Shown here: piece after piece, positions 30,342-42,372 of the stretch
Layout of the letters: each line of letters starts with the position of its first letter
How positions within the stretch are numbered: position 1 is the stretch's first letter
Assembly (NCBI RefSeq): GCF_023856365.1
Contig: NW_026042851.1
Location: 22,928-86,927, forward strand
Source: Brienomyrus brachyistius
Taxonomy: Eukaryota > Chordata > Actinopteri > Osteoglossiformes > Mormyridae
Direction: 5' to 3'
Length of the DNA: 64,000 nt
Notes under the pieces: model-generated
The model's database searches: none
Told to the model about the DNA's origin: nothing
The model's input: only the letters and a program-made list of their open reading frames with translations
Program-made: the position numbers and the translations under genes

Positions 30342-30467
30342 TGCCATGACGAGGACACACTGAATTACGCTGCCCTGAACCTTAAGAAGCCAAAACCCAG
30401 GAGACAGAAGAAAGACGGGAATAATGACACTCTGTATTCTGACCTCCGCTACAGAGATTATGAATAA
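30342..30467 (+). CDS. nitr: NITR gene, exon 6 (ITIM tail)
   Basis: The last exon encodes a basic tail with a classical ITIM, LNYAAL (30360-30377), and a second tyrosine motif, TLYSDL (30429-30446), that is ITIM/ITSM-like. Such motifs recruit SH2 phosphatases in inhibitory receptors. The stop codon TAA (30465-30467) lies within AATAAA, a possible but unusually close polyadenylation signal. Confidence 0.85.
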   Translation, partial: CHDEDTLNYAALNLKKPKPRRQKKDGNNDTLYSDLRYRDYE

Positions 30468-31030
30468 AGATGCTTCTCATTCATGTCAGTCACACAGAGT
30501 GTTCAGGGTGTAGCTTTAATAATGTTCAGAGGAGGGCAGGGGAGCCAGTGCTTCTGAGACTGAATCACGGGATTTTACGGAGCACCGGTGCTGAGTTTGG
30601 TGTCAGTGTGTTTGGGGCGCATTTTTACTGGAAGTGCAAATGTTCAAGCCAGACTGGGGGCTGAGGGAGGGGGAGAGGGGAGCCACAGAGATTATTTCTT
30701 CATGGCATGGGGGGGAATAAGCGGCTTTAATGTTGTGGAAAGGCTGAGTTGCTGCAATCAGTTCTTTGATGTCACACATGCTTACTTGTCTCCCTTGTGT
30801 ACCATGCTGAATGGTTTGGGGCAAACGCACAGGGACTGATCGATTATATTAAACAGATGAAAGAAACTGAATGAAAATTTCAAGTGTTCTTAAATTACGT
30901 TTTTCATTTAATTGTGTGTTCTGGATGTATTTTTGAGTATATACATGTACCTGTATATGTACCTGTATATATACCTGTGTCGTTAATAACGATGTGGATA
31001 ATTAAGAAAGAGGAGTTTTGTTTCTTGCTC
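30468..31030. other. NITR 3' flank, nothing recognised
   Basis: Probably 3' UTR and intergenic sequence. No further exon is evident. Confidence 0.5.
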
Positions 31031-31041
31031 CCTGTCTTGTT

Positions 31042-31165
31042 ACTTGGCTCACAAACATACACACACATAGACACACACACAAACATACACAGACACACAA
31101 ACACACACACACATAGACACACACACACACAAACACACATGCACACATGCACACACACACACTGC
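31042..31165. repeat. (CA)n-rich microsatellite
   Basis: A long imperfect run of ACACAC interrupted by ATAC and ATGC. It explains the long open frames on both strands here. Confidence 0.9.
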
Positions 31166-31394
31166 TACGGCTCTGTAAGAACACTACCATGCTCTTTTGT
31201 GTGAGTGGGGTGGGGGGTGTTAAATAAGATGAAAATGACAATGGCTGTACTTTTGTTATGTCAGTTGTGTTTCTATAGTCATTGTATCATATTCCACAAG
31301 CTTTTTATTCTACAAGATGTACAAGCCAGTCAGTGTATTCAGTGGGGTGTTCAGGAGTCATTAGGTTCTGAAAAATGTCTTGCATTTAAAACAT

Positions 31395-31549
31395 AATGTA
31401 CTTTTGAATACTTAAGTATTTTTAGATGCAAATACTCCAGTACTTTAACTGAAGTAAAAAATTAACTGAAAAACTTTGAGTATTATTTGACGAGGAGTAT
31501 CTATACTTAACTCAAGTAGTGAAGTTGTGTACTTTGTCCACCTCTGTCC
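31395..31549 (-). mobile_element. DNA-transposon/MITE end
   Basis: The right end reads GTACTTTGTCCACCTCTG, the complement of a terminus common to fish hAT-type MITEs. It is preceded by characteristic TACTTAAGTA and CTCAAGTAGTGAAG blocks. The left terminus is missing. Confidence 0.6.
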
Positions 31550-32509
31550 AAAAGTGACATACAGCTGTAAGCTGTTTGGGTTTGTTTGTCTGCTGAGTGC
31601 TTCTCTGCAGTGCTGCAGATGTTTCCACTGGTTAGATGCAGCTCAGGAAGACTGACCCACTGACTGCACTGTGCTGGACTCACTTTGCAAAGAGTAAAAA
31701 CCACACAGACAGAACAATATCTGCTTCTTGTAAGACCCTGTTTCCTCTCTACCTCACCCAGGTCACGCTTTCAAGTATTCAGCCTAAGTTATTTTATCCA
31801 AACAAGCCACCATTATTATTCATGCAGCTGGACATTTGACTGGAGCACATGATTGCTACATATCACTACTGTACATGGAACGGAATGTACAGTTTTCACA
31901 ACAGAACTTTAGAAAAGCAAAATTCTCATCAGTCCACATCTCTAACCACCACACATCCTAGGGCTCCCATTTATAATGGTACATTTTTGTTTTATTCACA
32001 TTCTTTTTCATCACACAGATAAACACCATCCATTAATCTTACAGCATGTATCCTGGTCAGGGTGATGGGGACGACACCACCTATATCGAGTGTGATTTAA
32101 GGCCAAGACCTTAAAAGGGAGAGTCAAGACTGAGGCTTGTTACAAGAGCAGTGGGGCACAAAACAACAAACAACATCATTATGAATGTAAAATAAATGGA
32201 TGTATATATAAATATAGGGTAATAATAGAAACAAAAAATAAGAATATATTACATACAGAGGAATATTATAGGAATATTAAAATTAACTTATACACAATCC
32301 TTAACTTATACACAATCCTATTGCATGTAACATTATTGCTCATGTGCCAGATATTAGCCTCCCAAAGGAAGCTGCCACACAGGGCATAATGCACTGGCTC
32401 AATGCAACACTGCACATCAGTGAATAAGGAGGAACAATATTGCAGATCAGCAGCAGATAGAAACTGTATCAGAAGACAGTGAACAGGGGAAAAGTTCAAT
32501 GAGCAGAGT
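31550..32509. other. No recognisable gene
   Basis: I see no coding signature. A segment near 31625-31720 weakly resembles one at 33070-33160, suggesting an old repeat. Confidence 0.45.
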
Positions 32510-32960
32510 GCAGATTATAAAGCCTGACTGCTGTGGGGCCCAATGACCTGCGGTACCGTTCTGTCACACGCCGGGTGTCTGAGTCTCTTACTGAAGGAGC
32601 TGCCCTTACGGGCCTCCATAGTCTGCTGGGGGGGTGAGAGGTGTCACATAAAATTGATGACAGCCTTGTTATCAGCCTGCTCTCATCCATCTACTCTACA
32701 GTGCCAAGGGACGCTCCTCCCTGATGATGAGAGGAGTCTAAGCATGTGGACATTTGGGATAATGTGAGTTCAGAACTGGATGGTCAGCTGTACGACTTCC
32801 AGTCTGTAGGCAGACTCATCACCTTCAGTTATGATGGCAAACACAGTAGTATCACCTGCAAAATTCAGGATCTTCACTGGAGCAGCAGTGATTTGTGTAG
32901 AAATTGAAGAGAAGAGGGAGAGCACAGAGCCTGGAGGAGCTCAGTGCTGAGGGTCAGCGT
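32510..32960 (-). mobile_element. LINE ORF2 C-terminal fragment
   Basis: This resembles, on the minus strand, the RT-end and 3' region of the non-LTR family seen at 36721-38500. Frames are heavily broken and the limits are approximate. Confidence 0.5.
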
Positions 32961-34139
32961 GTCTGATGTGTGCTGTAAGCATACAGATGTCCTGCATTTG
33001 TGGAACATTTTGTTTGTGCTGCTGTTTATATGTGTTGTTGACGCTGCAGTCAGTAATTTTCCACTAGCAGTCTCACCTCTGCATTTTACAGGAAGACTGA
33101 CCGACTGAGAGCAGGGTGTTTGTGTCTCTCTTCTCAGTGAGCGAAAACCACACAACCATCAGGTCCTCAGCTCAGGCCCACTGCTTCACTAGAAAAACCA
33201 CAAAGGGTATTTTTATCTAAAAGTGGGTGAGCAAGTGAGATGTTATTGACAGCATGAATTTGTCTACTAACATTTTAAATTCAAACCTAAAAAGCAGTAT
33301 GTCCAGGATGTCAGTAATTACATTTAGTCAGTATGAACAATTTGGGTGCAATAATATAGAATAATGTAGAATTTTGCATAATTCAGTTAATACCAGTAAG
33401 ATACCGATCATTAACACTATAAGGTCATGTTGCTGAATCTCATTGTTAAAGTTAAATGAATCTACGCATTTTTATACACACAAGACTGTGCTTAGTTCAT
33501 CTTTCAGTCAAAATCACACAGTGAGGCAAATCTGACCATCTTAATTGTTTTTGCTTGTGTGGAATGGCATCCCATGCAGGCCTGTGCTCTGTGCTTCCTG
33601 GGACAGGTCCCACCCTCTCCAGACCCCGATGAGAATTAGTAGTCGCTGGATAAAAGATTGACAAAAGATAAAAATACAAAAGTCATTCTTGCTGTCTAAC
33701 CTCTGATTACTGCATGACATTTCTGATTTCTGATAACTGATAAGTAGAAAATATGTTTAGTCTCTTGCTTGGTGGTAAGAAAAAAGGAGAACCACAAAGA
33801 GCACAGTCATTTTCAAGGTTATTTCTCACTGGTCAGTGTGAAAGGCTGCGTCATTAATATAACGCCGGGCTCAGCACAGTGACTGCACCTGCGCTGCACT
33901 GTAGAACACAAGCCAGGCTGCAGACCATCAGCCCTGAAAGTTAAAACAGGACTCGTATGTGTGTCATGTGGTGTTTAATAAAAATTTACAGGACAGAACA
34001 TAGTGGATTCAGTTTCCTTTGCTCTTACACTCCCAGTCCAAAGTGTGGCCACGACTGCTGTCAATGCATCTGTCTCTTTTTTCACCTTAATTTTTCACCT
34101 GTGTTATTCACCTTAATATCAAAAGGCTCCAAAGCAGTA
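32961..34139. other. No confident gene; possible old retroposon near 33540-33670
   Basis: A stretch around 33580-33660 resembles the tail of a fish retroposon (minus). The rest has no features I can support. Confidence 0.4.
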
Positions 34140-35107
34140 CAGTAATGCAGAACAAATATTGTAACTAACAAGGAAGTGGGGAGGTAATGGACAGAAGTGT
34201 TGGTTTTTGGTAACTCCACTCCTCTGACCTCCACTGTAATTTTAGGTTCCTTGGAACAATATTGTAAACCAGTCATCACACACCTAGGGGTTAAAGTCGA
34301 CACCAACCTTAAGTTTGACACTCAGATAAGGTTAGTTGTCAAGTCAAGCTTTTTACAATTGAGGCAGTTGGCCAAAATAAAGCCAATTCTTTCTAGGCAG
34401 CACTTTGAGACAGTAATCCACTCTTTTGTCACTACTAGTTTGGACCACTGTAACGCCCTCTATGTTGGGGTTAGAGGCTCCACTATTGTTCACCTCCAGA
34501 AGGTTCAAAATGCTGCCGCACATGGAAATATGAGCATGTCTCCCCCATTTTAGCCTCACTCCACTGGCTGCCCGTACATTTTAGGATTCATTTTAAAATT
34601 CTGTTATTTGCTTTTAAAGCCCTCAGTGGTCTTGCTCCATCTGACCTCTGTGAGCTGCTTCACCCTTACACCCCCACCCGCTCTCTCAGGTCAGCTGATC
34701 AGCTGTTCCTGACGGTTCCTAAGACTCAGCGTGAGCTTAGAGGGGATCGAGCCTTTGCAGTCGCAGCTCCTAAAATGTGGAATGACTTGCCTTTTCACAT
34801 TAGAGAGGAATCCCCTCTGTCCGTTTTTAAATCTCTTCTAATCTCTTCTCCTTCACCTTTGACACATTGTGAGATGTTAATTTTAATAGTAAATCTTATT
34901 TTAATCTTAGCCTTTTCTTTATTAATTAATAGATTTTTTTAAATTTTTATTAATGGCCTTTTACTCACATTGAATGTTTTGGTTTTTATTAAATTTCTTT
35001 TACTTCGTTTTTAAGTGTGTGAATGTTTTTATTTATTCCTTTGTGCAGCACTTTGGTCCATAAGGTTGTTTAAAGTGCTTTTCAAATAAAGAGCTGGATT
35101 GGATTAC
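34140..35107 (+). mobile_element. L2/Rex1-like LINE, 5'-truncated
   Basis: The plus strand encodes the RT thumb (LGVKVDTNLKFDTQI, near 34290-34335) and the C-terminal segment with LHWLPVHFRIHFKILLFAFK (around 34560-34620) and RGDRAFAVAAPKMW, across a few stops and frameshifts. It ends with an AATAAA-containing tail and ATTGG repeats at about 35095-35107. It is an inactive copy. Confidence 0.78.
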
Positions 35108-35586
35108 ATTGGAAGATGGCTCAACAAATCTCTTTCACAGAATGTAAAATTCGACAGAGGGCGCAAGGTGACATTCTGTCAGGGGCCCAGAATTTTTAGC
35201 TACACCTCTGTGTTACTGTGTTTTTTTTGTTCTAGCCATCAATAACTCTGGAGTTGCTATATCGCCACCTGGTGGTGAAAAGATCAGACAAAAATATGTA
35301 CACATGTTACCAACAGTTTGAAATTGAAGTGCAGAGTTAACAGGTTTAATTAATCGTCCCCACGGATGCCAGTCATGAAATTTGAGAATTGCAAATTAAA
35401 ACACAGGAAAAAATCAGGAACACTACAAGATAAAATATTTAGCAAACACTCAATGTGCATCCAGGGTGACAAGGGACAACTGGAGGATGATATGACAATC
35501 TGACAGTGACATTCACAGCACTTTATATGTTGCCAAAAACAGAAAAGGGGATTAAAATCAAGAATCAGAAATCATGTATGAGGGTG

Positions 35587-35864
35587 GGGCTGCTTGGTGG
35601 TGCAGTGATTAGCACTGTTACCTCCCACCACTGGGACTCAGGTTCGAGTCTCCGCCTGGGTCACATGTGTGGGGAGTTTGCATGTTCTCTCTTGCTAAAT
35701 TGGCCGTAGGAGTGCATGTGTGTGTGAATGGTGTGTGAATGTGCCTTGCAATGAGCTGCCCCCCCGTCCTGGGTTGTTCCCTGCCTCGTGCACAGATCCT
35801 TCCAGGATAGGCTCTGGACCCCCCGCGACCCAGTAGCATAAGCGGTTTAGACAATGGATGGATG
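35587..35864 (+). mobile_element. tRNA-derived SINE, plus strand, internal deletion
   Basis: The head has TGGTGCAGTGATTAGCAC and GGTTCGAGTCTCC (A and B boxes) and the tail has ATGG repeats. A 10-bp target duplication TATGAGGGTG flanks it (35577-35586 and 35865-35874). About 70 bp of the middle are missing relative to sister copies. Confidence 0.88.
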
Positions 35865-35874
35865 TATGAGGGTG

Positions 35875-36110
35875 AGTCACAATGACGACAGCTGCTCTGT
35901 TGACTTGGTCCCAGGAGTCGTCAGCGTTGGTCTGCCGGGGCCCCCGTCCTGTCTGTGGAAGCACCCGTCTTGTTGGCTGTTCTCTCTGCCTGGGCCCCCT
36001 CTCCTGCTGCCTCACGTTTGGGTTGAAGTGGCTCCCCAGTGCTTCTGTAAAGCTCTTTGTGTATCTTAGAAAAGGGCTGTATAAATGTAACATTCATTCA
36101 TTTATTCAAG
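35875..36110 (+). mobile_element. LINE 3' tail
   Basis: It ends GTAAAGCTCTTTGTG followed by GGGCTGTATAAATGTAACATTC and ATTC repeats, the tail style of fish L2-type elements. The coding part is absent. Confidence 0.5.
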
Positions 36111-36720
36111 GTCCCAGCCAGAAGAGTGCAGTACTACACTGTCCCCCACAGCCTGAATCAGCTGGATGTTATAGGATTAAGACACTTCCTGCATTAGGCC
36201 ATTTCCATACCCTGACAGGATGGATGACAATACTATGGCCCTAATTTTCAATACACAGTTTTCACAGGAGTCTCACCCTCATCCACATTCTCTGCATTCC
36301 TTATCTCATGCTTCTTTGCCACCCGCATCTCCTCTGCCTGCTTTGTCTCATTTTCCCACAATTGAAACACCGTCCAATTTGTCTCTGTTTTAGTTCTACC
36401 ACATTAGTCCCTGAGCAACCAGTCTGATCCCGTTCCTCTAATTTCAGATGCATCTGGCTTATCTGATTGGGACTGAAGCTGCTGTTACTAGGAAAACCAC
36501 ATTCGTCCCACTGGGGCAGGTCTGACACCGCGTCCTTCCCATATGTCTCCCATAATTGTTGTACAGAATTTCAGCTGGAGTTCTTTCCCAGAAGCAAGTA
36601 ATTTCACTTTAGCACCTGTTCAGTAAAAGTCAAGTAGGTCTTTAATGTTATTTTTAACTTTACACAGTTGAGTATAGTACAGTTACAAAAGAAACTGTTT
36701 CCCTCGGACCAAGGTGCTAC
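36111..36720. other. No confident gene
   Basis: A minus-strand frame (36528-36301) contains CFNCGK, the start of a gag zinc knuckle, but the second half of the knuckle is not there. It is possibly an eroded gag piece. Confidence 0.35.
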
Positions 36721-38500
36721 TTAAATTAACAGAAGACTAACACATACCAACCTAGCAACATACTGTATGGTGCATAATGAGCAAAAACTGTGCAAACATT
36801 GCAGGACAGTGCAAAAAGAGAGGACAACTGACACCAACGAGCACAAACAGCACAGTAAACCCAGTACTGAGAAGGCGCAGTTTGGTTGTCCAATGAGGTA
36901 GCAATAAAAATAAATAAAAGTAACTGTAAACATGGCGACAATAAGATAAAAAATAGTAGTTAAATAATAAAGTGTGTTAATGAGTGTATGTGTGTGTGGT
37001 ATCAGATTAGTCCCTGAGAGTTCAGTAGTCTGACGGCATGGGGGATAAAGCTGTTTGAGTCTGGCTGTGAAGGCCCGAATGCTCCGGGACCTATTTCCAG
37101 AAGGCAGGAGGGTGAAACGATAATGTGAGGGGTGGGTGGGGTCATCCACAATGGTGGTGGCTTTGCGGATGCAGTGTGTGGTGTGAATATCTGTGATGGA
37201 GGGGAGAGATATGTTAGGGTTATCTTCTTCTGAAGATGCGCTGGAAACAAACCAGTCTCTGAACACAGAACAACACAGACAGCTGTGATGACGTTTTACT
37301 TGCTGCAAGGTGTAGGGAATCCACTTGCAGAGTCTCCGCAGTTTCAGCAAAATGATGGTTTATTGAACAGCAAAAATAATACAATGTAATACAGTGTAGA
37401 GACACACCGGGTACTGAAAGGCAGCTCAGATACAAATTGAAGACAGTTCTTCACCCCCCTTTATACCCAAAAAGGCCCTCCCCACCAAGGTGTTGTGTGT
37501 AGGTGTTGTGAGTGAATTTACATATAAAGAGTGACCCCCTGGAGTGTGAGGATCCTGAGACAGGGACGGGACAGGACAGGGTGGAGACTTTTATGATCAT
37601 TGTAATTCAATTCTTATCACCTTATCTTATCCTTATCACCATAGTGGTGCCAACTGGAACCCCCATTCTCTCCCTGGCTTCCCCCATGATCATAAATTCC
37701 TAACATTGTCTGCATTCAAATGATCAACCAAGAACCTTGGGACATTTTTACCACTTTTCCTTACAAAGGGAAGCCCGGTCCTGACCTCGAGGTGTCAGCC
37801 TCTCAGTCGAACTCAGCCAACTTCGAAAGAGTAACTCCCCTCGCAGTGTCTTTTATTGAGGTACACAAACAGGATATGCAACTGACATTGAACATTGTTT
37901 GTCACCATATATGGGGTGGAAATATTCAAGCGACAGTTCTTGAGACGTGTTATTGCTCAATTAAGATCAAGCTGCGGCAGGGTGTTGTTTCTAAGCGTCT
38001 AGCAAAATGATGATAAAAAAAGTACATATTTCTCTAACACGATACTCCCAATGATTTTCTCACCTGTCATCACTATCTGTTGTAGGGACTTGTGATCTGA
38101 GGCGACACAGTTCTCAAAGCAGACCGTGATGCAGCTGCTCAGGGTGCTTTCAACAGTTCCCCAATAGAGTGTGAGAATGGGAGATGGGCTTTTCTGAGCT
38201 TCCGTGGAGAGTAGAGGTGCTGCTGTGCTTTCCTTACTATGGAGCTGATGTTGAAGGACCTGGTGAGATTCTCCGCCAGATGGACAACAAGGAATCTGGT
38301 ACTCTCTACGATCTCCACAGATGAGCCATCGATGTGCAGCAGAGAGTGGTCACTCTGTGTTTTGTGTTCTTCTAACGTCAACAACCATCTCTTTGGTCAA
38401 CATTCAGAGACAGGTTGTTGGCTCTGCAGCAGTCCGATAGTCATCACACTTCCTCTTTGTATGCTGAGTCACCGTTTTTATTGATGAGACCCACAACAGT
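36721..38500 (-). mobile_element. LINE ORF2 end split by an LTR
   Basis: On the minus strand the RT thumb region (38384-38045, with SSVEIVESTRFLVVHLAEN) continues after the LTR insert into the C-terminal tail (37211-36990, with DDPTHPSHYRFTLLPSGNR), then a 3' UTR. The two halves join at the LTR target site. Frameshifts are present. The same family appears at 17420-17585 and 47400-47640. Confidence 0.72.
37212..38039 (-). mobile_element. Solo retroviral-type LTR, 828 bp
   Basis: The insert has TGTTAG...CTAACA ends and interrupts the LINE frame. Flanks AGATA (37207-37211) and CGATA (38040-38044) form a 5-bp duplication with one mismatch. On the minus strand a TATA box lies at 37465-37461 and AATAAA at 37364-37359, about 100 bases apart, giving a U3-R-U5 layout. 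A second AATAAA lies near 37850. It differs in sequence from the ERV at 20-27.7 kb. Confidence 0.82.
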
Positions 38501-38599
38501 CTTGTCATCTGCCTGATGTTGATGATGGAATTCGAAATGTGCATTGCTGCTCAGTTGTGAGTCATCGGAGTTAACAGCAGTGGGCTGAGCATAAAGTCC

Positions 38600-38947
38600 T
38601 GGGTTCCTGCTACAGCGTCTGAGCAGTTGCCTTCGTCGCCCATAGCTCCTGCGCAGCCCGAGCAGCCGCCTCCGCTGCCCCCTGCGGCCCCAGAGCCCGA
38701 GCAGCCGCCGCCTGCTTTGCCCGTAGCTCCTGAGCAGCCGCCTCCGCTGCCCCCTGCGGCCCCAGAGCCCATGCCCGAGGCGCTCCCTCCGCCTCAAATG
38801 ACTGTGCCCCCTGGGGCTCTTGTTCCTGGCCCCACTCCTGTCCCTGACCCAGCTCCAGACTTTCCTGCCCTAGTCCCCGAGGAGGTCCCGGACAGTCTGA
38901 CCACCGTGTGTGCCACGCCCCCTGATTATCCACGTGTGCTTCCCTGA
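38600..38947 (+). pseudogene. Proline-rich retroelement tail
   Basis: This open frame (Met at 38627) is rich in PPLPPAAPEPEQ repeats and ends with CATPPDYPRVLP, exactly like the longer frame at 58244-59326. In both, the last codons run into the LTR sequence. It is probably low-complexity coding or pseudo-coding DNA from the 3' end of a Gypsy-type element, not a host gene. Confidence 0.5.
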
Positions 38948-39146
38948 TCGTACCCAGCTGTGTCCGATTATTTTCAATCAGTCCTGTCTATTTGAGTTCA
39001 TGTCTTACTAGAGTTCAGTGTCCGTCATTGAAGTCCGTCTGCGTGAGATGTTTCCTGCACCCCGTGTTCCTAATAAATCCCCGTATCCTGCCTGCCTTGC
39101 CTGTTTCCTGCCCGTCCGCCGCTCCCGTTAAATGGCGATCGTGACA
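38908..39146 (+). mobile_element. Gypsy-type LTR lacking its first ~30 bp
   Basis: It aligns with 12565-12841 from TGTGCCACGCCCCCTGATTA to the GTGACA end, including AATAAA near 39072. The first bases of the LTR are missing and the proline-rich frame takes their place. Confidence 0.72.
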
Positions 39147-39539
39147 CAAGGCACACGCACATCAAGTACCAATGCAGCAAATACAGATGAACAATTTAGG
39201 AGGAATACTAGTCAAAGGAAGGAAGAAAAGCAGCCCACCCTATCTCATGGTCACGGACACAAACATCAGGGAGTGTTATGAAGAAGACATCACACTTAAC
39301 ACCATTGGTTTTATGCAGTGAATTACACCAGAGAGAGTTTTTACATTCTAGCTGTGTTACGTAACATTCCTCAGCCTTCAGGTTTTTTCCACACAATGCA
39401 CGACATGCAGGGGTGCCAAACAAAACAGCGGAACTGCAGTGTAGCCAATTATTTGTTTCAGTAGTTTTAAGAAAACTAGAACATAAAATGTTTGTTTTAC
39501 TTAGTCCACAAAAGAGTTTTTACCTATCTTAGTGTATTT
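39147..39539. other. No recognisable gene
   Basis: Nothing supportable; the short minus-strand frame at 39208-39423 has no family features. Confidence 0.45.
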
Positions 39540-41037
39540 TACATCACATACACTCTCGGTCCGTTGTGGAGTCCATCCCACTGTAGTTGGAGAATGCTGC
39601 CATCAGTCGCTTGGTGTAGCACTCGCAGGATTTACCAGGCTCCTGTTTAAACTGATGCATCATGCCCCAGTCCATGCGCAGGAGGACCAGTCTCTGAAGG
39701 GCTGTCGCATGGTGAGGCCTGTTCTGCCTGGGGTCCAGCAGGTCACTGGCAATGTCCTTCAACTCACAGTGGGCTTGCGTTCATAGTGGGGTACCGCAGG
39801 GTTCGATTTTAGGACCACTATTGTTCCTAATTTACATAAATGATATGGATACCAATATATACAGTAAACTGGTGAAATTTGCAGATGACACCAAGGTGGG
39901 TGGTGTAGCAGATACTGAATTAGTGGCTCAGCAGCTACAGCGGGATCTTGATTTAATTAGTGACTGGGCCGATACCTGGCAGATGAAATTTAACGTCGAT
40001 AAATATAAGGTACTCCATCTAGGGAGCAGAAATATAAAGTACAGGTATTTCATGGGTGTCACTGAAATAAAGGTAGCTGATCATGAGAAAGACCTTGGTG
40101 TGTATGTTGATGCTTCCATGTCCCATTCTCGCCAGTGTGGGGAAGCAATAAAAAAGGCCAATAGGATGTTGGGGTATATCTCCAGGTGTGTGGAGTTTAA
40201 GTCAAGGGAGGTAATGCTAAGATTATACAATTCCTTGGTGAGACCTCACCTAGAATATTGTGTGCAGGTTTGGTCACCATATCTTAAAAAGGACATTGTG
40301 GCCTTAGAAAAGGTGCAGCGTAGGGCCACAAAAATGATTCCTGGTCTTAGAGGAATGTCATACGAGGAACGGTTACTTGAGCTAAATCTGTTCAGTCTCA
40401 AGCAAAGGAGATTGAGGGGGGACATGATCCAGGTATATAAGATTCTAACAGGTTTGGATGCTGTTCAACCAAATAGTTACTTCAGCATTAGTTTAAATAC
40501 ACGAACTCGTGGCCATAGGTGGAAATTAGCGGGAGAACATTTCAAGCTGGATTTAAGGAAGCACTTCTTTACGCAGCGTGTAGAGTATGGAATAGTCTTC
40601 CTGATAATGTAGTGCAAGCTGAATCCTTGGGTTCCTTTAAATCAGAGCTAGATAAGATTTTAACGACTCTGAGCTATTAGTTTAGTTCTCCCCAAGCGAG
40701 CTTGATGGGCCGAATGGCCTCGTCTCGTTTGTATAGTTCTTATGTTCTTATGTTCAACTCCTTCATCTACAGTGTCAGATGAGCAAACCTTATCTCCCCC
40801 TTGAGGATTTGGACATACCAACATAGGGGCAAGAATTTCTGCTACCTCGTCCTGCTGCCTGAGCGTTTCGCCACGGCACTTCTTCACCGAGAAGGAGGTA
40901 GAGTCGGGTGCTGAATGGTTATGATCCTCGTCTGCAGGGGGGAGAGGGGAAGGGGCAGGGGAACCACTGGCTACTCCTCCCTCGGTGGCATAAGGAGGAA
41001 GCTGCTGTTTGGGCAGCAATGCTTGGGCAGGAGCCAC
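39540..41037 (-). pseudogene. gag fossil split by a CR1 insertion
   Basis: The minus-strand gag frame starts near 41037 (proline-rich, with PPYATEGGVASGSPAPSPLP) and reaches 40760. It resumes at 39757-39544 with DIASDLLDPRQNRPHHATAL and QFKQEPGKS. A CR1 LINE (39765-40752) lies in between, flanked by target duplications. The same gag family occurs at 4020-4660. It is degenerate and non-functional. Confidence 0.7.
39765..40752 (+). mobile_element. CR1-like LINE, 5'-truncated, with TSD
   Basis: This is the best-preserved CR1 copy in the window. A 286-codon frame has VPQGSILGPLLFLIYINDM and the catalytic FADDTK, then the thumb and C-terminal region up to 40612. A frame break follows, then the typical 3' end with TTCTTATG repeats. 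The 7-bp duplication TTCAACT (39758-39764, 40753-40759) marks a genuine insertion into the gag fossil. Confidence 0.88.
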
Positions 41038-42169
41038 ACAGTTTATTTCTGGGTATCTAATTAGCGGACACCATTAGGTCCCTTCAGGGGCTCCACAGAC
41101 AAACTCATTGACAAAATAGAATTGTCACAGAAAAATTCTTTGTCACATGCTCAGTCGACATGGACTGTGTGCTATTTACATATTTTTGGCACAAACGAAA
41201 TCTCATATGCATATCGATGTATCTTTGGCACAAGTGGACCTCCATCACTTTAAAGAGGGTAAACTCTGATCAGGAAATTTACGACGTCAGAATAAACGGA
41301 TTTTTTAACAGAAGTAACTGACATGCCCTAATAAGGAAATGCATACAATCAGAATACAATATCTGTGGTTTTTAACAGTGGTAACAATCTGATAATGAAA
41401 GGAATCAGATCAACATTTCTATAGCATGTAACAGAGCTTGCTCCCCTCCAGAACTCATTGTTCCAGTAGTTATCTGAAATCATCTGCAGGAGCTATTCTT
41501 TTATTTGTATATTAAGCATAATTATTCATGAATATTATTGATTATGTTTATTTGTTTAATGTTTTTATTTATTCGTATTTATTGTTTATAATATAATGTT
41601 ATATAGTATTGCAACACTTGAAACGAGAGGTACTTGCCTGCCTTAGTGATATTTACTATTGTCTAAGTGTATTCCCACCTGTAGGAGGCAGCAATGGTTG
41701 TTATTAAAGGTGCTGAGATTACGCGGCTCAGGGCTGAAGGTGCAAAGTGAAACAGTCATTGACCGTATTTGCCATGTGTGATGGTGTCTGCATATCGGCC
41801 CTTTTGCGCCAAACAAACCAGTTCAAAGTACTGTGTGTTAAAATATCATATGAATAAATCCTCTCAAGAACTAAACTCAATATCGTATCCTCATCATTCA
41901 ACGCGTCTGACTTTTGCACCTCTTACCACAAGGCAGTGGATTACATGGGGAAATTACAAACAAGGAGAATTTAATCTGTTTTTCCTCTACATTGTCGTTA
42001 TTCAGAATATTACAGACTATGAACAAAAACGGACAATGTAAGAAAATAAAAAAATGTGTATGACAGAAAGCTAGAGTATTTTTGCAATGGTGAGCACTAG
42101 CTGGTTTATGTACTAGCTCACACTCAAGAAACAGCATAAATGCTACTCATACACAGTTGGGGGGCAGGG
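41038..42169. other. No recognisable gene
   Basis: AT-rich and without coding features that I can support. Confidence 0.5.
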
Positions 42170-42372
42170 GTCAGTCCTTGTGCCTGTAATGAGGTCACCA
42201 GTTGAAACTAACCCAGCCTCAGCACGTCTGTGGGTCCTTGAGCAAGGCCCTTAACCCCCAGCTCCCTGGGCGCCCCAACAGGTAGCTGCACTTCGCGGAC
42301 AACTTACTCCACAAAGAGTAAGTTGAGGGAGACATAAAAAACACAATTTCCCCACGGGGATTAATAAAGTCC
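42170..42372 (+). mobile_element. Second tRNA-related SINE family, copy 2
   Basis: It shares CCTTGAGCAAGGCCCTTAAC and the end GGGGATTAATAAAGT with 17930-18150. Confidence 0.7.

Noticed and set aside
18531..30467. T-cell receptor or immunoglobulin locus
   Set aside because: A V exon with its own FGNGT end, a second V-like I domain with extra cysteines and an ITIM tail are typical of NITR. No recombination signal sequences were seen after the V exon.
30904..31241. Val/Cys-rich and Thr/His-rich open frames
   Set aside because: They are translations of the (CA)n microsatellite.
36721..37350. 209-codon frame with hydrophobic end as a membrane protein
   Set aside because: Its first part is clearly the C-terminal tail of a LINE ORF2 entering through the LTR junction. 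The hydrophobic end is its 3' UTR.
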